Positions 1 to 6,715 of a DNA stretch of 7,272 nucleotides are shown piece after piece (within the stretch, counting starts at the first letter, position 1; every line of letters begins with the position of its first letter). The translations under genes and the position numbers were made by a program. The stretch is from Paracoccaceae bacterium (lineage in GTDB: Bacteria > Pseudomonadota > Alphaproteobacteria > Rhodobacterales > Rhodobacteraceae). The notes beneath the pieces were generated by a model that saw only the letters and a list, made by a program, of their open reading frames with translations, had not been told where the DNA came from and did not search any database. The stretch covers positions 1 through 7,272 of the forward strand of contig JALWQC010000153.1 in assembly GCA_027080755.1 (NCBI GenBank). The letters run 5' to 3'.

Positions 1-559
1 CGGCGGCAAAACGACCGTTTTGCGGACCCGGCGTCGGCACCTTGCCGGCGGCGAAATCGCGCAGAAGCTCGCGGAATTTATCGGCCGTCAGATCCTCGTA
101 ATAATCCTTGCCGACCTGCATCATCGGGGCGTTGGAACAGGCGCCCAGACATTCGACCTCTTCCCAGGAAAACAGGCCGTTTTCGCTGATCTGGTGGGGA
201 TGCTCGGCGATTTCTTCCTTGCAGACGGCCAGCAGGTCCTCGGCGCCGCAGATCATGCAGCTTGTCGTGCCGCAAATCTGAAAATGCGCAATGGAACCAA
301 CGGGTTGAAGCTGGAACATAAAGTAGAATGTTGCCACTTCCAACGCGCGGATATAGTCCATGCCCAGCATGTCGGCCACATATTCGATCGCCGGTTTGGT
401 CAGCCAGCCCTCTTGTTCCTGGGCGCGCCACAACAGCGGAATGATCCCCGAGGCCTGGCGCCCCTCGGGGTATTTTGTCAGCTGTGCCTCGGCCCATTTC
501 TGGTTGGCGGGGGTAAAGGCAAAACTTGCCGGTTGTTCATTGTAAAGACGACGAAGCAT
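1..559 (-). CDS. nuoE: NADH-quinone oxidoreductase subunit E (NuoE), 3' end cut by window
   Basis: This is the 24-kDa-type subunit of complex I, a peripheral-arm protein that carries the [2Fe-2S] cluster N1a and sits next to NuoF. The first 186 codons are present; the reading frame is still open at base 1. The ATG at 559-557 shares one base with the nuoD stop (TAATG), so translation is probably coupled. The protein begins [17 protein letters not shown], typical of alphaproteobacterial NuoE. The thioredoxin-like domain holds the four cluster cysteines: C96 and C101 (C-x4-C, in CGTTSC) and C137 and C141 (C-x3-C, in ECLGAC). An extra cysteine is present at C104. The sequence from about residue 172 ([13 protein letters not shown]) is the start of a C-terminal extension, which in relatives can be long, so the full length cannot be judged. 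The family assignment is secure. Confidence 0.96.
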   Translation of the reverse strand, partial: MLRRLYNEQPASFAFTPANQKWAEAQLTKYPEGRQASGIIPLLWRAQEQEGWLTKPAIEYVADMLGMDYIRALEVATFYFMFQLQPVGSIAHFQICGTTSCMICGAEDLLAVCKEEIAEHPHQISENGLFSWEEVECLGACSNAPMMQVGKDYYEDLTADKFRELLRDFAAGKVPTPGPQNGRFAA

Positions 560-1770
560 TAGCGGTCAATCTCCCCGAAAACGATATCAATGGTGCCGAT
601 GATGGCGGCCACGTCGGCCAACTGGTGCCCTTTGGCGATGTGGTCCACCGCCTGCAGGTGCGAGTAGCCCGGCGCGCGCAGCTTGGCCTTGTAGGGTTTG
701 TTGGTGCCGTCGGCGACGATAAACACGCCGAATTCCCCTTTGGGGGCCTCGACGCAGGCGTAAACCTCGCCGGCGGGAACGTGGAAACCCTCGGTATACA
801 GTTTGAAATGGTGGATCAGCGCCTCCATCGAGGTTTTCATATCCCCGCGTTTGGGCGGCGTCAGCTTGCCACGGGCGAGAACGTCCTCCCCCTTGCACTG
901 GTCCAGTTTTTCAATCGCCTGATGGATGATCTTGACGCTTTCGCGCATCTCTTCCATGCGGCACAGGTAGCGGTCGTAACAGTCGCCGTTCTTGCCCACC
1001 GGAATTTTGAAGTCGAATTCGTCGTAACATTCATAGGGTTGCGCGCGACGCAGATCCCAGGCCAGGCCGGAACCGCGCGCCATGACGCCGGTCATGCCCC
1101 AGTCCAGCACGTCCTGCTGCGACACCACGGCCACATCGACGTTGCGCTGCTTGAAAATGCGGTTTTCGGTCAGCAGGGCCTCGATATCATCGAGAACCTT
1201 GGGGAACTCGTCGGCCCAGGCGTCGATATCGGCCAGCAGATCCTCGGGGAGGTCCTGATGGACACCGCCGGGGCGGAAATAGTTGGCGTGCAGACGCGCG
1301 CCACAGGCCCGCTCGTAAAAGATCATCAGCTTTTCGCGCTCCTCGAACCCCCAGAGGTTCGGCGTCAGCGCCCCCACATCCATCGCCTGCGAACAGGTGT
1401 TCATGATGTGGTTGAGGATCCGGCCGATTTCCGAATACAGCACGCGGATCAGGCTGGCACGGCGCGGGATTTCCACACCGGTCAGCTTTTCGATCGCCAG
1501 ACACCAGGCATGTTCCTGGTTCATCGGCGCCACATAGTCGAGGCGGTCCAGATACGGCAGGCTTTGCAGATAGGTGCGGCTTTCCATCAGCTTTTCGGTG
1601 CCGCGGTGCAGCAGGCCGATATGGGGGTCGGCGCGTTCGACGATCTCGCCGTCCAGCTCCAGCACCATGCGCAACACCCCGTGCGCCGCCGGATGCTGCG
1701 GGCCGAAGTTGATAGAGAAATTGCGGATTTTCTGTTCGCCGGTCAGCACATCGCGGTTGGATCCGTCCAT
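559..1770 (-). CDS. nuoD: NADH-quinone oxidoreductase subunit D (NuoD, 49-kDa subunit)
   Basis: NuoD is the 49-kDa-type subunit of complex I. With NuoB it forms the ubiquinone-binding pocket at the junction of the peripheral and membrane arms. The protein has 403 residues, normal for a stand-alone NuoD (not a NuoCD fusion). The N-terminal motif GPQHPAAHG (residues 23-31) carries H26 and H30. H30 lies 49 residues before Y79, the same spacing as His38 and Tyr87, the quinone-head ligands in Thermus Nqo4. The C-terminus ends in the conserved [13 protein letters not shown]. The ATG at 1770 is preceded by a near-perfect Shine-Dalgarno AAGGAGG (plus-strand 1778-1784), 7 bases upstream and inside the end of nuoC. 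Two bases separate it from the nuoC stop, and its own stop overlaps the nuoE start. A long open frame on the opposite strand (526-1878) is only a shadow. Confidence 0.98.
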   Translation of the reverse strand: MDGSNRDVLTGEQKIRNFSINFGPQHPAAHGVLRMVLELDGEIVERADPHIGLLHRGTEKLMESRTYLQSLPYLDRLDYVAPMNQEHAWCLAIEKLTGVEIPRRASLIRVLYSEIGRILNHIMNTCSQAMDVGALTPNLWGFEEREKLMIFYERACGARLHANYFRPGGVHQDLPEDLLADIDAWADEFPKVLDDIEALLTENRIFKQRNVDVAVVSQQDVLDWGMTGVMARGSGLAWDLRRAQPYECYDEFDFKIPVGKNGDCYDRYLCRMEEMRESVKIIHQAIEKLDQCKGEDVLARGKLTPPKRGDMKTSMEALIHHFKLYTEGFHVPAGEVYACVEAPKGEFGVFIVADGTNKPYKAKLRAPGYSHLQAVDHIAKGHQLADVAAIIGTIDIVFGEIDR

Positions 1771-1772
1771 GC

Positions 1773-2378
1773 TCAGGCCTCCTTCTTCTCGTCGCCGGGC
1801 AGGATGTATTCGGCACCCTCCCAGGGGGACATGAAATCGAACTGGCGGTATTCCTGCGTCAGCTCTACCGGTTCGTAGACCACGCGCTTCTCGGCCTCGT
1901 CATAGCGCAGCTCCACATAGCCGGTGGTGGGGAAATCCTTGCGCAGCGGATGCCCCTTGAAGCCATAGTCCGTCAGCAGGCGGCGCAGGTCGGGATGGTT
2001 GGCGAACAGGATGCCATACATATCGAAGACCTCGCGCTCGGGCCAGTTGGCCGAGGGGTGGATTTCAACGATGGAGTCGACCATTTCATCCTCGGCCACG
2101 GAAATTTTCACCCGGATCCGCTGGTTCTGCGTCATCGACAGGAAGTGGTAGACAACATCGAAACGCTTTTCACGGTCGGGATAGTCCACGGCCGTGATGT
2201 CGATCAGGCTGGTGAACTGGCACCCGGGGTGGGTTTTCAGGAAATCGACGAAATCGACGATATGGGCCGGGGTGACGTAGACCTCCAGCTCGTTCCGCGG
2301 GTTGATTTCGGCAGAGACCAGGGCGTCGGGCTGCTTGGCCTCCAACACGGCGATCACATTTAACAGGGCTTCGCGCAT
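1773..2378 (-). CDS. nuoC: NADH-quinone oxidoreductase subunit C (NuoC, 30-kDa subunit)
   Basis: NuoC is the 30-kDa-type subunit of the peripheral arm of complex I. It carries no cofactor and packs against NuoD. The protein has 201 residues, the usual size for a separate alphaproteobacterial NuoC. The family signature is intact at residues 114-150: [10 protein letters not shown], then [13 protein letters not shown], then GHPLRKDFP. The N-terminal half ([13 protein letters not shown] at 55-67, FDVVYHFLS at 73-81) is the usual alpha/beta domain. The ATG at 2378 has AGGAG about 8 bases upstream and starts 9 bases after the nuoB stop. The TGA stop is two bases from the nuoD ATG. The gene therefore sits in the middle of a tightly packed operon with no room for internal promoters or terminators. 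Confidence 0.98.
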   Translation of the reverse strand: MREALLNVIAVLEAKQPDALVSAEINPRNELEVYVTPAHIVDFVDFLKTHPGCQFTSLIDITAVDYPDREKRFDVVYHFLSMTQNQRIRVKISVAEDEMVDSIVEIHPSANWPEREVFDMYGILFANHPDLRRLLTDYGFKGHPLRKDFPTTGYVELRYDEAEKRVVYEPVELTQEYRQFDFMSPWEGAEYILPGDEKKEA

Positions 2379-2387
2379 CTCCGACTC

Positions 2388-2921
2388 CTATCGTGCGATT
2401 GTGCCGGTGCGGCGGATTTTCCGCTGCAACTGCAAAATACCATAGAGCAAGGCCTCCGCCGTCGGCGGGCAGCCGGGGACGTAGACATCGACGGGAACAA
2501 TACGGTCGCAGCCGCGCACCACGGAATAGGAGTAATGGTAATACCCCCCGCCATTGGCACAGGACCCCATCGACAGCACATAGCGCGGCTCGGGCATCTG
2601 GTCGTAGACCTTGCGCAGGGCCGGCGCCATCTTGTTGGTCAGCGTGCCGGCCACGATCATCAGGTCCGACTGGCGCGGCGAGGCGCGCGGTGCGGTCCCG
2701 AAACGTTCCAGATCGTAGCGCGGCATGGAGGTATGGATCATTTCCACCGCGCAACAGGCCAGACCGAAGGTCATCCAGTGCAGCGAGCCGGTGCGCGCCC
2801 AGTTGATGACCTCGTCCGTAGAGGTCAGCAGAAACCCCTTGTCGGCCAGTTCGTCGTTCAAGGCGGCTGTTGCGGCCTCTTTATCCGCGCCGGCGAAATT
2901 CTGGCTGGTACTTAGTCCCAT
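2388..2921 (-). CDS. nuoB: NADH-quinone oxidoreductase subunit B (NuoB, PSST-type)
   Basis: NuoB is the PSST-type subunit carrying [4Fe-4S] cluster N2, the last iron-sulphur cluster before ubiquinone; it lines the quinone site with NuoD. With the start chosen here the protein has 177 residues. The N2 ligands are all visible: the paired C56-C57 (LACCAVE), C121 (GSCANGGG) and C151 (PGCPPTAE). I prefer the ATG at 2921 because AAGGGGG lies about 8 bases upstream and MGLSTSQN resembles related proteins in length. The in-frame ATG at 2942 would add seven residues (MEEGGAG), lacks a Shine-Dalgarno, and would overlap nuoA by 31 bases. With the chosen start, nuoB overlaps the end of nuoA by 10 bases, suggesting coupled translation. 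Family call secure; exact start moderately sure. Confidence 0.95.
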   Translation of the reverse strand: MGLSTSQNFAGADKEAATAALNDELADKGFLLTSTDEVINWARTGSLHWMTFGLACCAVEMIHTSMPRYDLERFGTAPRASPRQSDLMIVAGTLTNKMAPALRKVYDQMPEPRYVLSMGSCANGGGYYHYSYSVVRGCDRIVPVDVYVPGCPPTAEALLYGILQLQRKIRRTGTIAR

Positions 2922-3277
2922 TCCAGCGCCCCCTTCTTCCATTCGTAAACAAAGCCCACGGTCAGAACACCGAGGAAGACAATCATCGACCAGAAGCCGA
3001 ACAGCCCCACATCCTTGAACGCGACGGCCCAGGGGAAGAGGAAGGCGATTTCCAGATCGAAGATGATGAACAGGATGGCGACCAGATAGAAGCGCACGTC
3101 AAAGCGCATGCGGGAATCATCGAACGCGTTGAAACCACACTCGTAGGCGGAGACTTTTTCCGGGTCGGGATTGTGGACCGCCGCCAGCACCGCCGAAAGC
3201 GACAGCACGATCGCCAGAACGATGGCGAGCCCGATAAATACGAGGATGGGAAGGTATTCAAGTAGAAGGTCTTGCAC
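2912..3277 (-). CDS. nuoA: NADH-quinone oxidoreductase subunit A (NuoA, ND3-type)
   Basis: NuoA is the ND3-type membrane subunit of complex I, located near the quinone entry region. The 121-residue protein has three hydrophobic segments, at about 9-34, 62-82 and 91-111. The long loop between the first two contains the conserved YECGF with C47, the cysteine used in mitochondrial ND3 as a conformational reporter. Acidic residues in the second helix (D74, E76 in [11 protein letters not shown]) are typical of the family. The start is GTG at 3277, supported by a strong Shine-Dalgarno AAGGAG (plus-strand 3286-3291) with an 8-base spacer and by the family-like N-terminus [14 protein letters not shown]; no nearby in-frame ATG fits better. 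It is the first gene of the nuo operon and overlaps nuoB. Confidence 0.97.
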   Translation of the reverse strand: MQDLLLEYLPILVFIGLAIVLAIVLSLSAVLAAVHNPDPEKVSAYECGFNAFDDSRMRFDVRFYLVAILFIIFDLEIAFLFPWAVAFKDVGLFGFWSMIVFLGVLTVGFVYEWKKGALEWD

Positions 3278-3285
3278 TGTCGCCT

Positions 3286-3291
3286 CTCCTT
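3286..3291 (-). promoter_or_regulatory. Shine-Dalgarno site deciding the GTG start of nuoA
   Basis: On the minus strand AAGGAG lies 8 bases before the GTG at 3277. This is the strongest ribosome-binding site near the nuoA N-terminus and is the main reason for accepting a GTG start. Confidence 0.8.
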
Positions 3292-3334
3292 AATGCACAT
3301 GCGCCATATTTCAAGAGGCGCCAGAGTCGCGTCG

Positions 3335-3363
3335 GGTTTACTCCTACCGCTATGGCAGGTCAA
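3335..3363 (-). promoter_or_regulatory. Candidate sigma-70 promoter of the nuo operon
   Basis: The minus strand shows TTGACC (3363-3358), a 17-base spacer, then TAAACC (3340-3335). The -35 box matches five of six consensus bases; the -10 box is weak at three of six. Transcription would begin near 3328, giving a leader of about 50 bases before the nuoA GTG. The position directly upstream of the first gene of the operon supports it. The weak -10 suggests help from an activator or an alternative promoter further upstream. Confidence 0.5.
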
Positions 3364-3464
3364 CAGAATGGCGGCCTTCGGGCGGGGTTTTTCTACACAT
3401 TCCACTTTGCGAATATGTCAGGTTTTTCAGGGCAATCCGCCGGTTTTTGGTGGGTAAATTCGGA

Positions 3465-3480
3465 GTATACACCTGTATAC
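3465..3480. repeat. Perfect inverted repeat GTATAC-ACCT-GTATAC (possible operator)
   Basis: Two GTATAC hexamers are separated by four bases. Each hexamer is itself self-complementary, so the site reads as both an inverted and a direct repeat. It lies about 190 bases upstream of nuoA and just beyond the ybjN-side terminator, and is A+T-rich in a G+C-rich context. The symmetry suits a dimeric regulator. On the minus strand the second arm also provides TATACT, a good -10 sequence, but I see no matching -35. No regulator can be named. Confidence 0.4.
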
Positions 3481-3523
3481 AAGGGGTTTTGGGCCCCTCG
3501 CCCCGCCAAAAGGGCCGCGCCGT

Positions 3524-3552
3524 GAAAACCGGTACTTTCCGGCAAGGTTTTC
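3524..3552 (-). other. Potential bulged hairpin in the nuo upstream region
   Basis: Read on the minus strand, GAAAA pairs with TTTTC, and inside it CCGG pairs with CCGG around the loop AAAGTA; CCTTG is left as a one-sided bulge. It ends in a short T-run, so it could be a backup terminator after the ybjN gene or part of a longer leader. Evidence is base-pairing only. Confidence 0.25.
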
Positions 3553-3595
3553 CGGGGCCGGCACGCGCGGACGGAAAAGAATCACGCGGGCATAG

Positions 3596-3631
3596 AAAAA
3601 GGCGCGCGAAATTCCCGTCGCACGCCTTTTT
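3596..3631 (-). terminator. Rho-independent terminator after the YbjN-domain gene
   Basis: On the minus strand AAAAAGGCGTGCGA pairs with TCGCGCGCCTTTTT over 14 positions with a single G-U wobble, around an 8-base loop. The stem ends in a T-run, the classical form. It begins 16 bases after the stop of the gene at 3648-4139. The mirror A-run means it could also act on plus-strand transcripts. It separates this gene from the nuo operon, so the two are probably transcribed independently. Confidence 0.85.
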
Positions 3632-3647
3632 ACGAATCTTTGACAGA

Positions 3648-4139
3648 TCAGAAATCGATGTAGTCGATAAACTGCTGCATCATCACCTGCCACCAATCAA
3701 CCGTGTCGTTGAAGTTGGCAACGGAAACACCGCCATAAAGGTTGTAGTCCATTTCAACGCGCGGATCGCTTTCGTCGTTCAGGTAGACCTTGACCCAACG
3801 CTTGTCGCGATTGAAATCCTCGGCCCGGGTCAGGGACATGCCGTCCGTCATATCGAAAGAGGCGCTGAACTGGATGGCGCGGCAATTGGCGTTATCGGTG
3901 CAGTCATAAAAGAAAACATCAAAATCATAGCCATGAGCCGAAGAATTGATCATCGGGTCGCCAACGCTGTCGGTCGTCAGCTTGGCCTTGTAGCCAAGGT
4001 CCTGGATCAGGGCGGCAATCACCGCCGGATCCGTCGCATCGACGAGGGGGGTGGCCGCTGCCGGCGTAACGGCCTGCGCACTGGCCGTCAGCGGGGCAAG
4101 GGCCAGCATGGCACCGGTTATCAGGGATTTGTTGAACAT
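3648..4139 (-). CDS. Secreted YbjN domain-containing protein
   Basis: This encodes a 163-residue protein with a Sec signal peptide: MFNK, a hydrophobic stretch over residues 5-18, and a cleavage region ASAQA (likely after residue 21 or 23). After an alanine-rich linker, residues from about 33 onward resemble the YbjN family seen in many Rhodobacteraceae: DATDPAVIAALIQDLGYKA, then a beta-rich stretch (YDFDVFFYDC), then WVKVYLNDESDPRVEMDYNL and a C-terminal helix with DWWQVMMQQF. C80 and C86 could form a disulphide in the periplasm. The molecular function is not known; E. coli YbjN is linked to stress and motility regulation but is cytoplasmic, so a shared role cannot be assumed. The ATG at 4139 has AAGGA 8 bases upstream, a promoter at 4175-4203 and a strong terminator after it, so it appears to be a single-gene unit. 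Confidence 0.85.
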   Translation of the reverse strand: MFNKSLITGAMLALAPLTASAQAVTPAAATPLVDATDPAVIAALIQDLGYKAKLTTDSVGDPMINSSAHGYDFDVFFYDCTDNANCRAIQFSASFDMTDGMSLTRAEDFNRDKRWVKVYLNDESDPRVEMDYNLYGGVSVANFNDTVDWWQVMMQQFIDYIDF

Positions 4140-4174
4140 GGAGCGAATCCTTATGCAAAATTGATTATGGTGCC

Positions 4175-4203
4175 ATTATACCGCAGCAAGCGAAGCGTGC
4201 TAA
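4175..4203 (-). promoter_or_regulatory. Promoter of the YbjN-domain gene
   Basis: The minus strand has a perfect TATAAT -10 box (4180-4175), a 17-base spacer and TTAGCA (4203-4198; four of six matches) as -35. The predicted start is near 4168, leaving a leader of about 28 bases that contains the AAGGA ribosome-binding site. Confidence 0.7.
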
Positions 4204-4241
4204 GCCTTTTTATCCTGTATTTTAGAGTATTCGCATATCGG

Positions 4242-4261
4242 GCGGATCGGGAGCGGATCGG
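4242..4261. repeat. Short direct repeat of GCGGATCGG, 11-base period
   Basis: The nonamer GCGGATCGG occurs at 4242-4250 and 4253-4261. The 11-base spacing puts the copies on nearly the same helix face. It lies between the first tRNA-Asp 3' end and the YbjN-gene promoter. Meaning unknown; two copies this short could be chance. Confidence 0.3.
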
Positions 4262-4273
4262 AGAGGGGGGAAG

Positions 4274-4350
4274 TGGCGCGGTTGACGGGGCTCGAACCCG
4301 CGACCTCCGGCGTGACAGGCCGGCACTCTAACCAGCTGAGCTACAACCGC
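4274..4350 (-). tRNA. tRNA-Asp (anticodon GTC), downstream copy
   Basis: The 77-base gene folds into a complete cloverleaf. The acceptor stem GCGGTTG/CAACCGC pairs fully. The D arm is GCTC/GAGT with one G-U pair. The anticodon stem CCGGC/GCCGG encloses loop CTGTCAC with anticodon GTC, reading Asp codons GAC and GAU. The T arm is GCGGG/CCCGT around TTCGAGC. The discriminator is G and the CCA end is encoded at 4276-4274. It is identical to the copy 26 bases upstream and probably made from the same transcript. Confidence 0.97.
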
Positions 4351-4376
4351 GCATGGCCTGACGGCCGGGTGGAAAA

Positions 4377-4453
4377 TGGCGCGGTTGACGGGGCTCGAAC
4401 CCGCGACCTCCGGCGTGACAGGCCGGCACTCTAACCAGCTGAGCTACAACCGC
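4377..4453 (-). tRNA. tRNA-Asp (anticodon GTC), upstream copy
   Basis: This is the promoter-proximal of two identical tRNA-Asp(GTC) genes. The cloverleaf, the anticodon loop CTGTCAC, discriminator G and encoded CCA (4379-4377) are the same as in the gene at 4274-4350. The identity continues for four bases (GCAT on the plus strand) beyond the 5' end of each gene, showing a recent or gene-converted tandem duplication of about 103 bases period. A promoter lies at 4494-4522. Confidence 0.97.
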
Positions 4454-4493
4454 GCATTTACCTGTTGCCACGGCTATTGCCCTGACTGTGGGG

Positions 4494-4522
4494 GTTCTAC
4501 TGTTGCGGATTTCGCGCGTCAA
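4494..4522 (-). promoter_or_regulatory. Promoter of the tandem tRNA-Asp genes
   Basis: The minus strand has TTGACG (4522-4517; five of six matches), a 17-base spacer and TAGAAC (4499-4494; four of six). Transcription would start near 4487, about 34 bases before the first tRNA-Asp. It is divergent from, and 40 bases away from, the zntA promoter. Confidence 0.7.
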
Positions 4523-4562
4523 GCGGATTACGACGGGAAAATAAAAAACTTTGACAAAGCCC

Positions 4563-4593
4563 TTGAAGCTATAGCCGCTAGAGATCGTATATC
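4563..4593 (+). promoter_or_regulatory. MerR-family type promoter/operator of zntA (19-bp spacer)
   Basis: The -35 TTGAAG (4563-4568) and -10 TATATC (4588-4593) are separated by 19 bases, longer than the usual 17. The spacer contains the dyad CTATAG-CCG-CTAGAG, with one mismatch between the arms. The long spacer with a central dyad is the hallmark of promoters activated by ZntR, CadR, PbrR and CueR. The half-sites CTATAG and CTAGAG match, as I recall it, the PbrR/CadR-type operator. The regulator would twist the DNA on metal binding to align the boxes. An A+T-rich stretch just upstream (4537-4550) could act as an UP element. Predicted start near 4600. Confidence 0.8.
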
Positions 4594-4627
4594 GGGGGCA
4601 ACGCAACCGAATTCAGGGGAATCACCA

Positions 4628-6715
4628 ATGGCCGATAGTCTGGTTTTGAAAGTGGACGGGATGGACTGCCCGAGCTGTGCAAGCAAGGTCGAAGGCGCCG
4701 TTTGCGCCCTTCAGGGGGTGGAAGGCGCGACGCTGAACTATTCCAGCCAGAAGCTGAAGCTGGAGGTGGACAATGCCGCCGAGATGGAGGCCAAAGTCAC
4801 CCGCGCCGTCGAGAAACTGGGCTATCGTGTCATATCAGAGGAGAGCGCGCCCCCTGCCCCGCAAGGCTGGTGGCAGACCCGCAAGGGGCAGTTGGTAATC
4901 GCATCCGGCGCCCTGCTGGCGATTGCCACGGTGCTGGCGGTGGTCTTGCCGCAGGCGGCCTTCTATGTCTTTTCCGCCGCCGCGTTGCTGGCGCTGGCGC
5001 CCCTGGCGAAAAAGGCATTCATGGGGGCGCTGGCCGGACAGCCGTTTACCATCGAAACCCTTGTAACCATTGCCGTTATCGGCGCGATCTTCATTGATCA
5101 GGCGGCAGAGGCGGCCGTGGTCGTCTTTCTGTTCCTGATCGGCGAGCTGCTGGAAATGGTAGCCGCCACCAAGGCCCGCAAATCGGTAGAGGCGCTGGCA
5201 GATCTGGTGCCCAAAACCGCGCTGCTGGTAGACGGGGACAAGGTGCGCGAGGTGCCGGCCTCGGCGCTGGAAATCGGGGACATCGTAGAGGTGCAGCCCG
5301 GGGGCTATGTGCCGGCGGACGGGGAAATTGTCGCCGGCGAATCCGCATTTAACGAATCCAGCATCACCGGCGAATCCGTGCCGCGCCACAAGGGGGTCGG
5401 GGATACGGTCTATGCCGGGGCGACCAATGCCGACGGGCTGGTGCGGGTGCGCACGACTGCCACGGCAGACAACAATGTGATCGCGCGGATCCTGCAGATG
5501 GTGGAGGACGCCGAGGCCTCCAAATCCCCGACGGCGCGGTTTATCGACAATTTCAGCGTCTATTACACCCCCGGCGTGATCGTTCTGGCGGCGCTGGTGG
5601 CCTTTGTGCCGCCGCTGCTGTTCGGGGGGGATCTGGTGGCGTGGATCTACAAAGGGCTGGCGGTGCTGTTGATCGGCTGCCCCTGTGCGCTGGTGCTGTC
5701 AACGCCGGCGGCGGTGACCTCGGGGATTTCCTCGGGGGCGCGGCAAGGGCTGCTGATGAAGGGCGGCGCGGTGCTGGAGGCGGTGGGAAAGATCACCCGC
5801 GTTGCCTTTGACAAGACCGGCACCCTGACCGAAGGCACGCCGCAGGTGACGGATATCGTGCTGTTCGACACGGACGAGGCGCATCTGTTGCAGATGGCCG
5901 GCGCGGTAGAGGCGACCTCTTCACACCCGCTGGGACAGGCGATTCTGGCGCGTGCCGGCGATCTGGACATCCCCGCAGCCACCGAGGCACAGGCCCTGCA
6001 GGGGCGCGGGGTGCAGGCGCTGGTCGGGGGCAAAACGGTTGTGGTGGCCTCGCCGCGCTACGGCAACAGCATCGCCCCGCTGTCAGAGGACCGGCAGGCC
6101 ACAATCGCCGCGCTGGAATCCGAAGGCAAAACCGTGGTTATGGTGCTGGAGGACTCCCGCCCGCTGGGCCTGCTGGCCATGCGCGACGAGCTGCGCCCCG
6201 ACGCGGTAGAGGCCATGCAACGCCTGAAACGCCTGGGGGTCGGCGCCACCATGCTGACCGGCGACAACGCCCGCACCGCCAATGCGCTGGCGCAAAAGCT
6301 GGGGATCGAGGTGCAGGCGGAACTGATGCCCGCCGACAAGCTGCAGGCGATATCGCGCCTGCGTCAGGGCACCACCATCGGCATGGTCGGGGACGGCATC
6401 AACGACGCCCCTGCCCTGGCCGCCGCCGATGTGGGCATTGCTATGGGCGGGGGAACGGATGTGGCCATCGAAACCGCCGATGCAGTGCTGCTGCACGAAA
6501 AGGTCATGGACGTGCCGGCGCTGATCGCCCTGTCGCGCGAAACCATGAAAAACATCCGCCAGAACATCACTATTGCGCTGGGGCTGAAGGGGATTTTCCT
6601 GATCACCACCCTGTTCGGGGTCACAACCCTGTGGATGGCGATTTTTGCCGATACGGGGGCAACGGTTCTGGTAACAATGAACGCCCTGCGCCTGCTGCGC
6701 TATCGGGCGGAATGA
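4628..6715 (+). CDS. zntA: Zn2+/Cd2+/Pb2+-exporting P1B-type ATPase (ZntA-like)
   Basis: This inner-membrane pump exports divalent soft metals at the cost of ATP. The 695-residue protein has: one N-terminal heavy-metal-binding domain (about 5-70) with GMDCPSC (C14, C17); membrane helices near 89-108, 110-126, 140-156 and 158-178; the actuator TGES at 247-250; a helix at 311-332; the metal-site CPC at 351-353; the phosphorylated D395 in DKTGTL; SSHPLG at 431-436 for nucleotide binding; MLTGDN at 542-547; GDGINDAP at 588-595; and two last helices. K654 and D675 are 21 residues apart, as are K693 and D714 of E. coli ZntA, which points to Zn/Cd/Pb rather than copper. The frame is open 84 codons further upstream through a tRNA gene, but the ATG at 4628 is chosen because AGGGGA lies 7 bases before it, the promoter is just upstream, and the protein then starts at the metal-binding domain. 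Confidence 0.95.
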   Translation: MADSLVLKVDGMDCPSCASKVEGAVCALQGVEGATLNYSSQKLKLEVDNAAEMEAKVTRAVEKLGYRVISEESAPPAPQGWWQTRKGQLVIASGALLAIATVLAVVLPQAAFYVFSAAALLALAPLAKKAFMGALAGQPFTIETLVTIAVIGAIFIDQAAEAAVVVFLFLIGELLEMVAATKARKSVEALADLVPKTALLVDGDKVREVPASALEIGDIVEVQPGGYVPADGEIVAGESAFNESSITGESVPRHKGVGDTVYAGATNADGLVRVRTTATADNNVIARILQMVEDAEASKSPTARFIDNFSVYYTPGVIVLAALVAFVPPLLFGGDLVAWIYKGLAVLLIGCPCALVLSTPAAVTSGISSGARQGLLMKGGAVLEAVGKITRVAFDKTGTLTEGTPQVTDIVLFDTDEAHLLQMAGAVEATSSHPLGQAILARAGDLDIPAATEAQALQGRGVQALVGGKTVVVASPRYGNSIAPLSEDRQATIAALESEGKTVVMVLEDSRPLGLLAMRDELRPDAVEAMQRLKRLGVGATMLTGDNARTANALAQKLGIEVQAELMPADKLQAISRLRQGTTIGMVGDGINDAPALAAADVGIAMGGGTDVAIETADAVLLHEKVMDVPALIALSRETMKNIRQNITIALGLKGIFLITTLFGVTTLWMAIFADTGATVLVTMNALRLLRYRAE

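Larger units (their letters stand above)
3278..3595. other. Non-coding stretch upstream of nuoA
   Basis: No frame here has convincing coding character on either strand. It contains the nuoA Shine-Dalgarno, the candidate nuo promoter (3335-3363), a GTATAC inverted repeat (3465-3480), and two G+C-rich potential hairpins at 3487-3511 (TTTTGG/CCAAAA arms, 13-base loop) and 3524-3552. The length is generous for a simple promoter and leaves room for regulator sites or a long nuo leader. Confidence 0.6.

Noticed and set aside
526..1878. 450-residue plus-strand open frame
   Set aside because: It lies antisense to nuoD, nuoE and nuoC, shows no family resemblance and is explained by high GC content opposite a real gene.
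4183..4213. AGCA/TGCT hairpin before a T-run on the plus strand
   Set aside because: The stem is short with an internal mismatch, five bases separate it from the T-run, and no plus-strand gene lies upstream for it to serve; it overlaps the YbjN-gene promoter.
3447..4331. 294-residue plus-strand open frame
   Set aside because: It runs antisense to the YbjN-domain gene, crosses a strong terminator and ends in a tRNA; its C-terminus is tRNA sequence.
4551..4579. Perfect -35 box TTGACA upstream of zntA
   Set aside because: No acceptable -10 lies 16-18 bases downstream (the position reads GCCGCT); the overlapping MerR-type promoter 12 bases later fits much better.
4328..4606. Minus-strand small protein containing VAQLVRVPACHAGGRGFEP
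   Set aside because: This is the well-known false protein made by translating a tRNA gene (here tRNA-Asp); promoters and tRNA account for the region.
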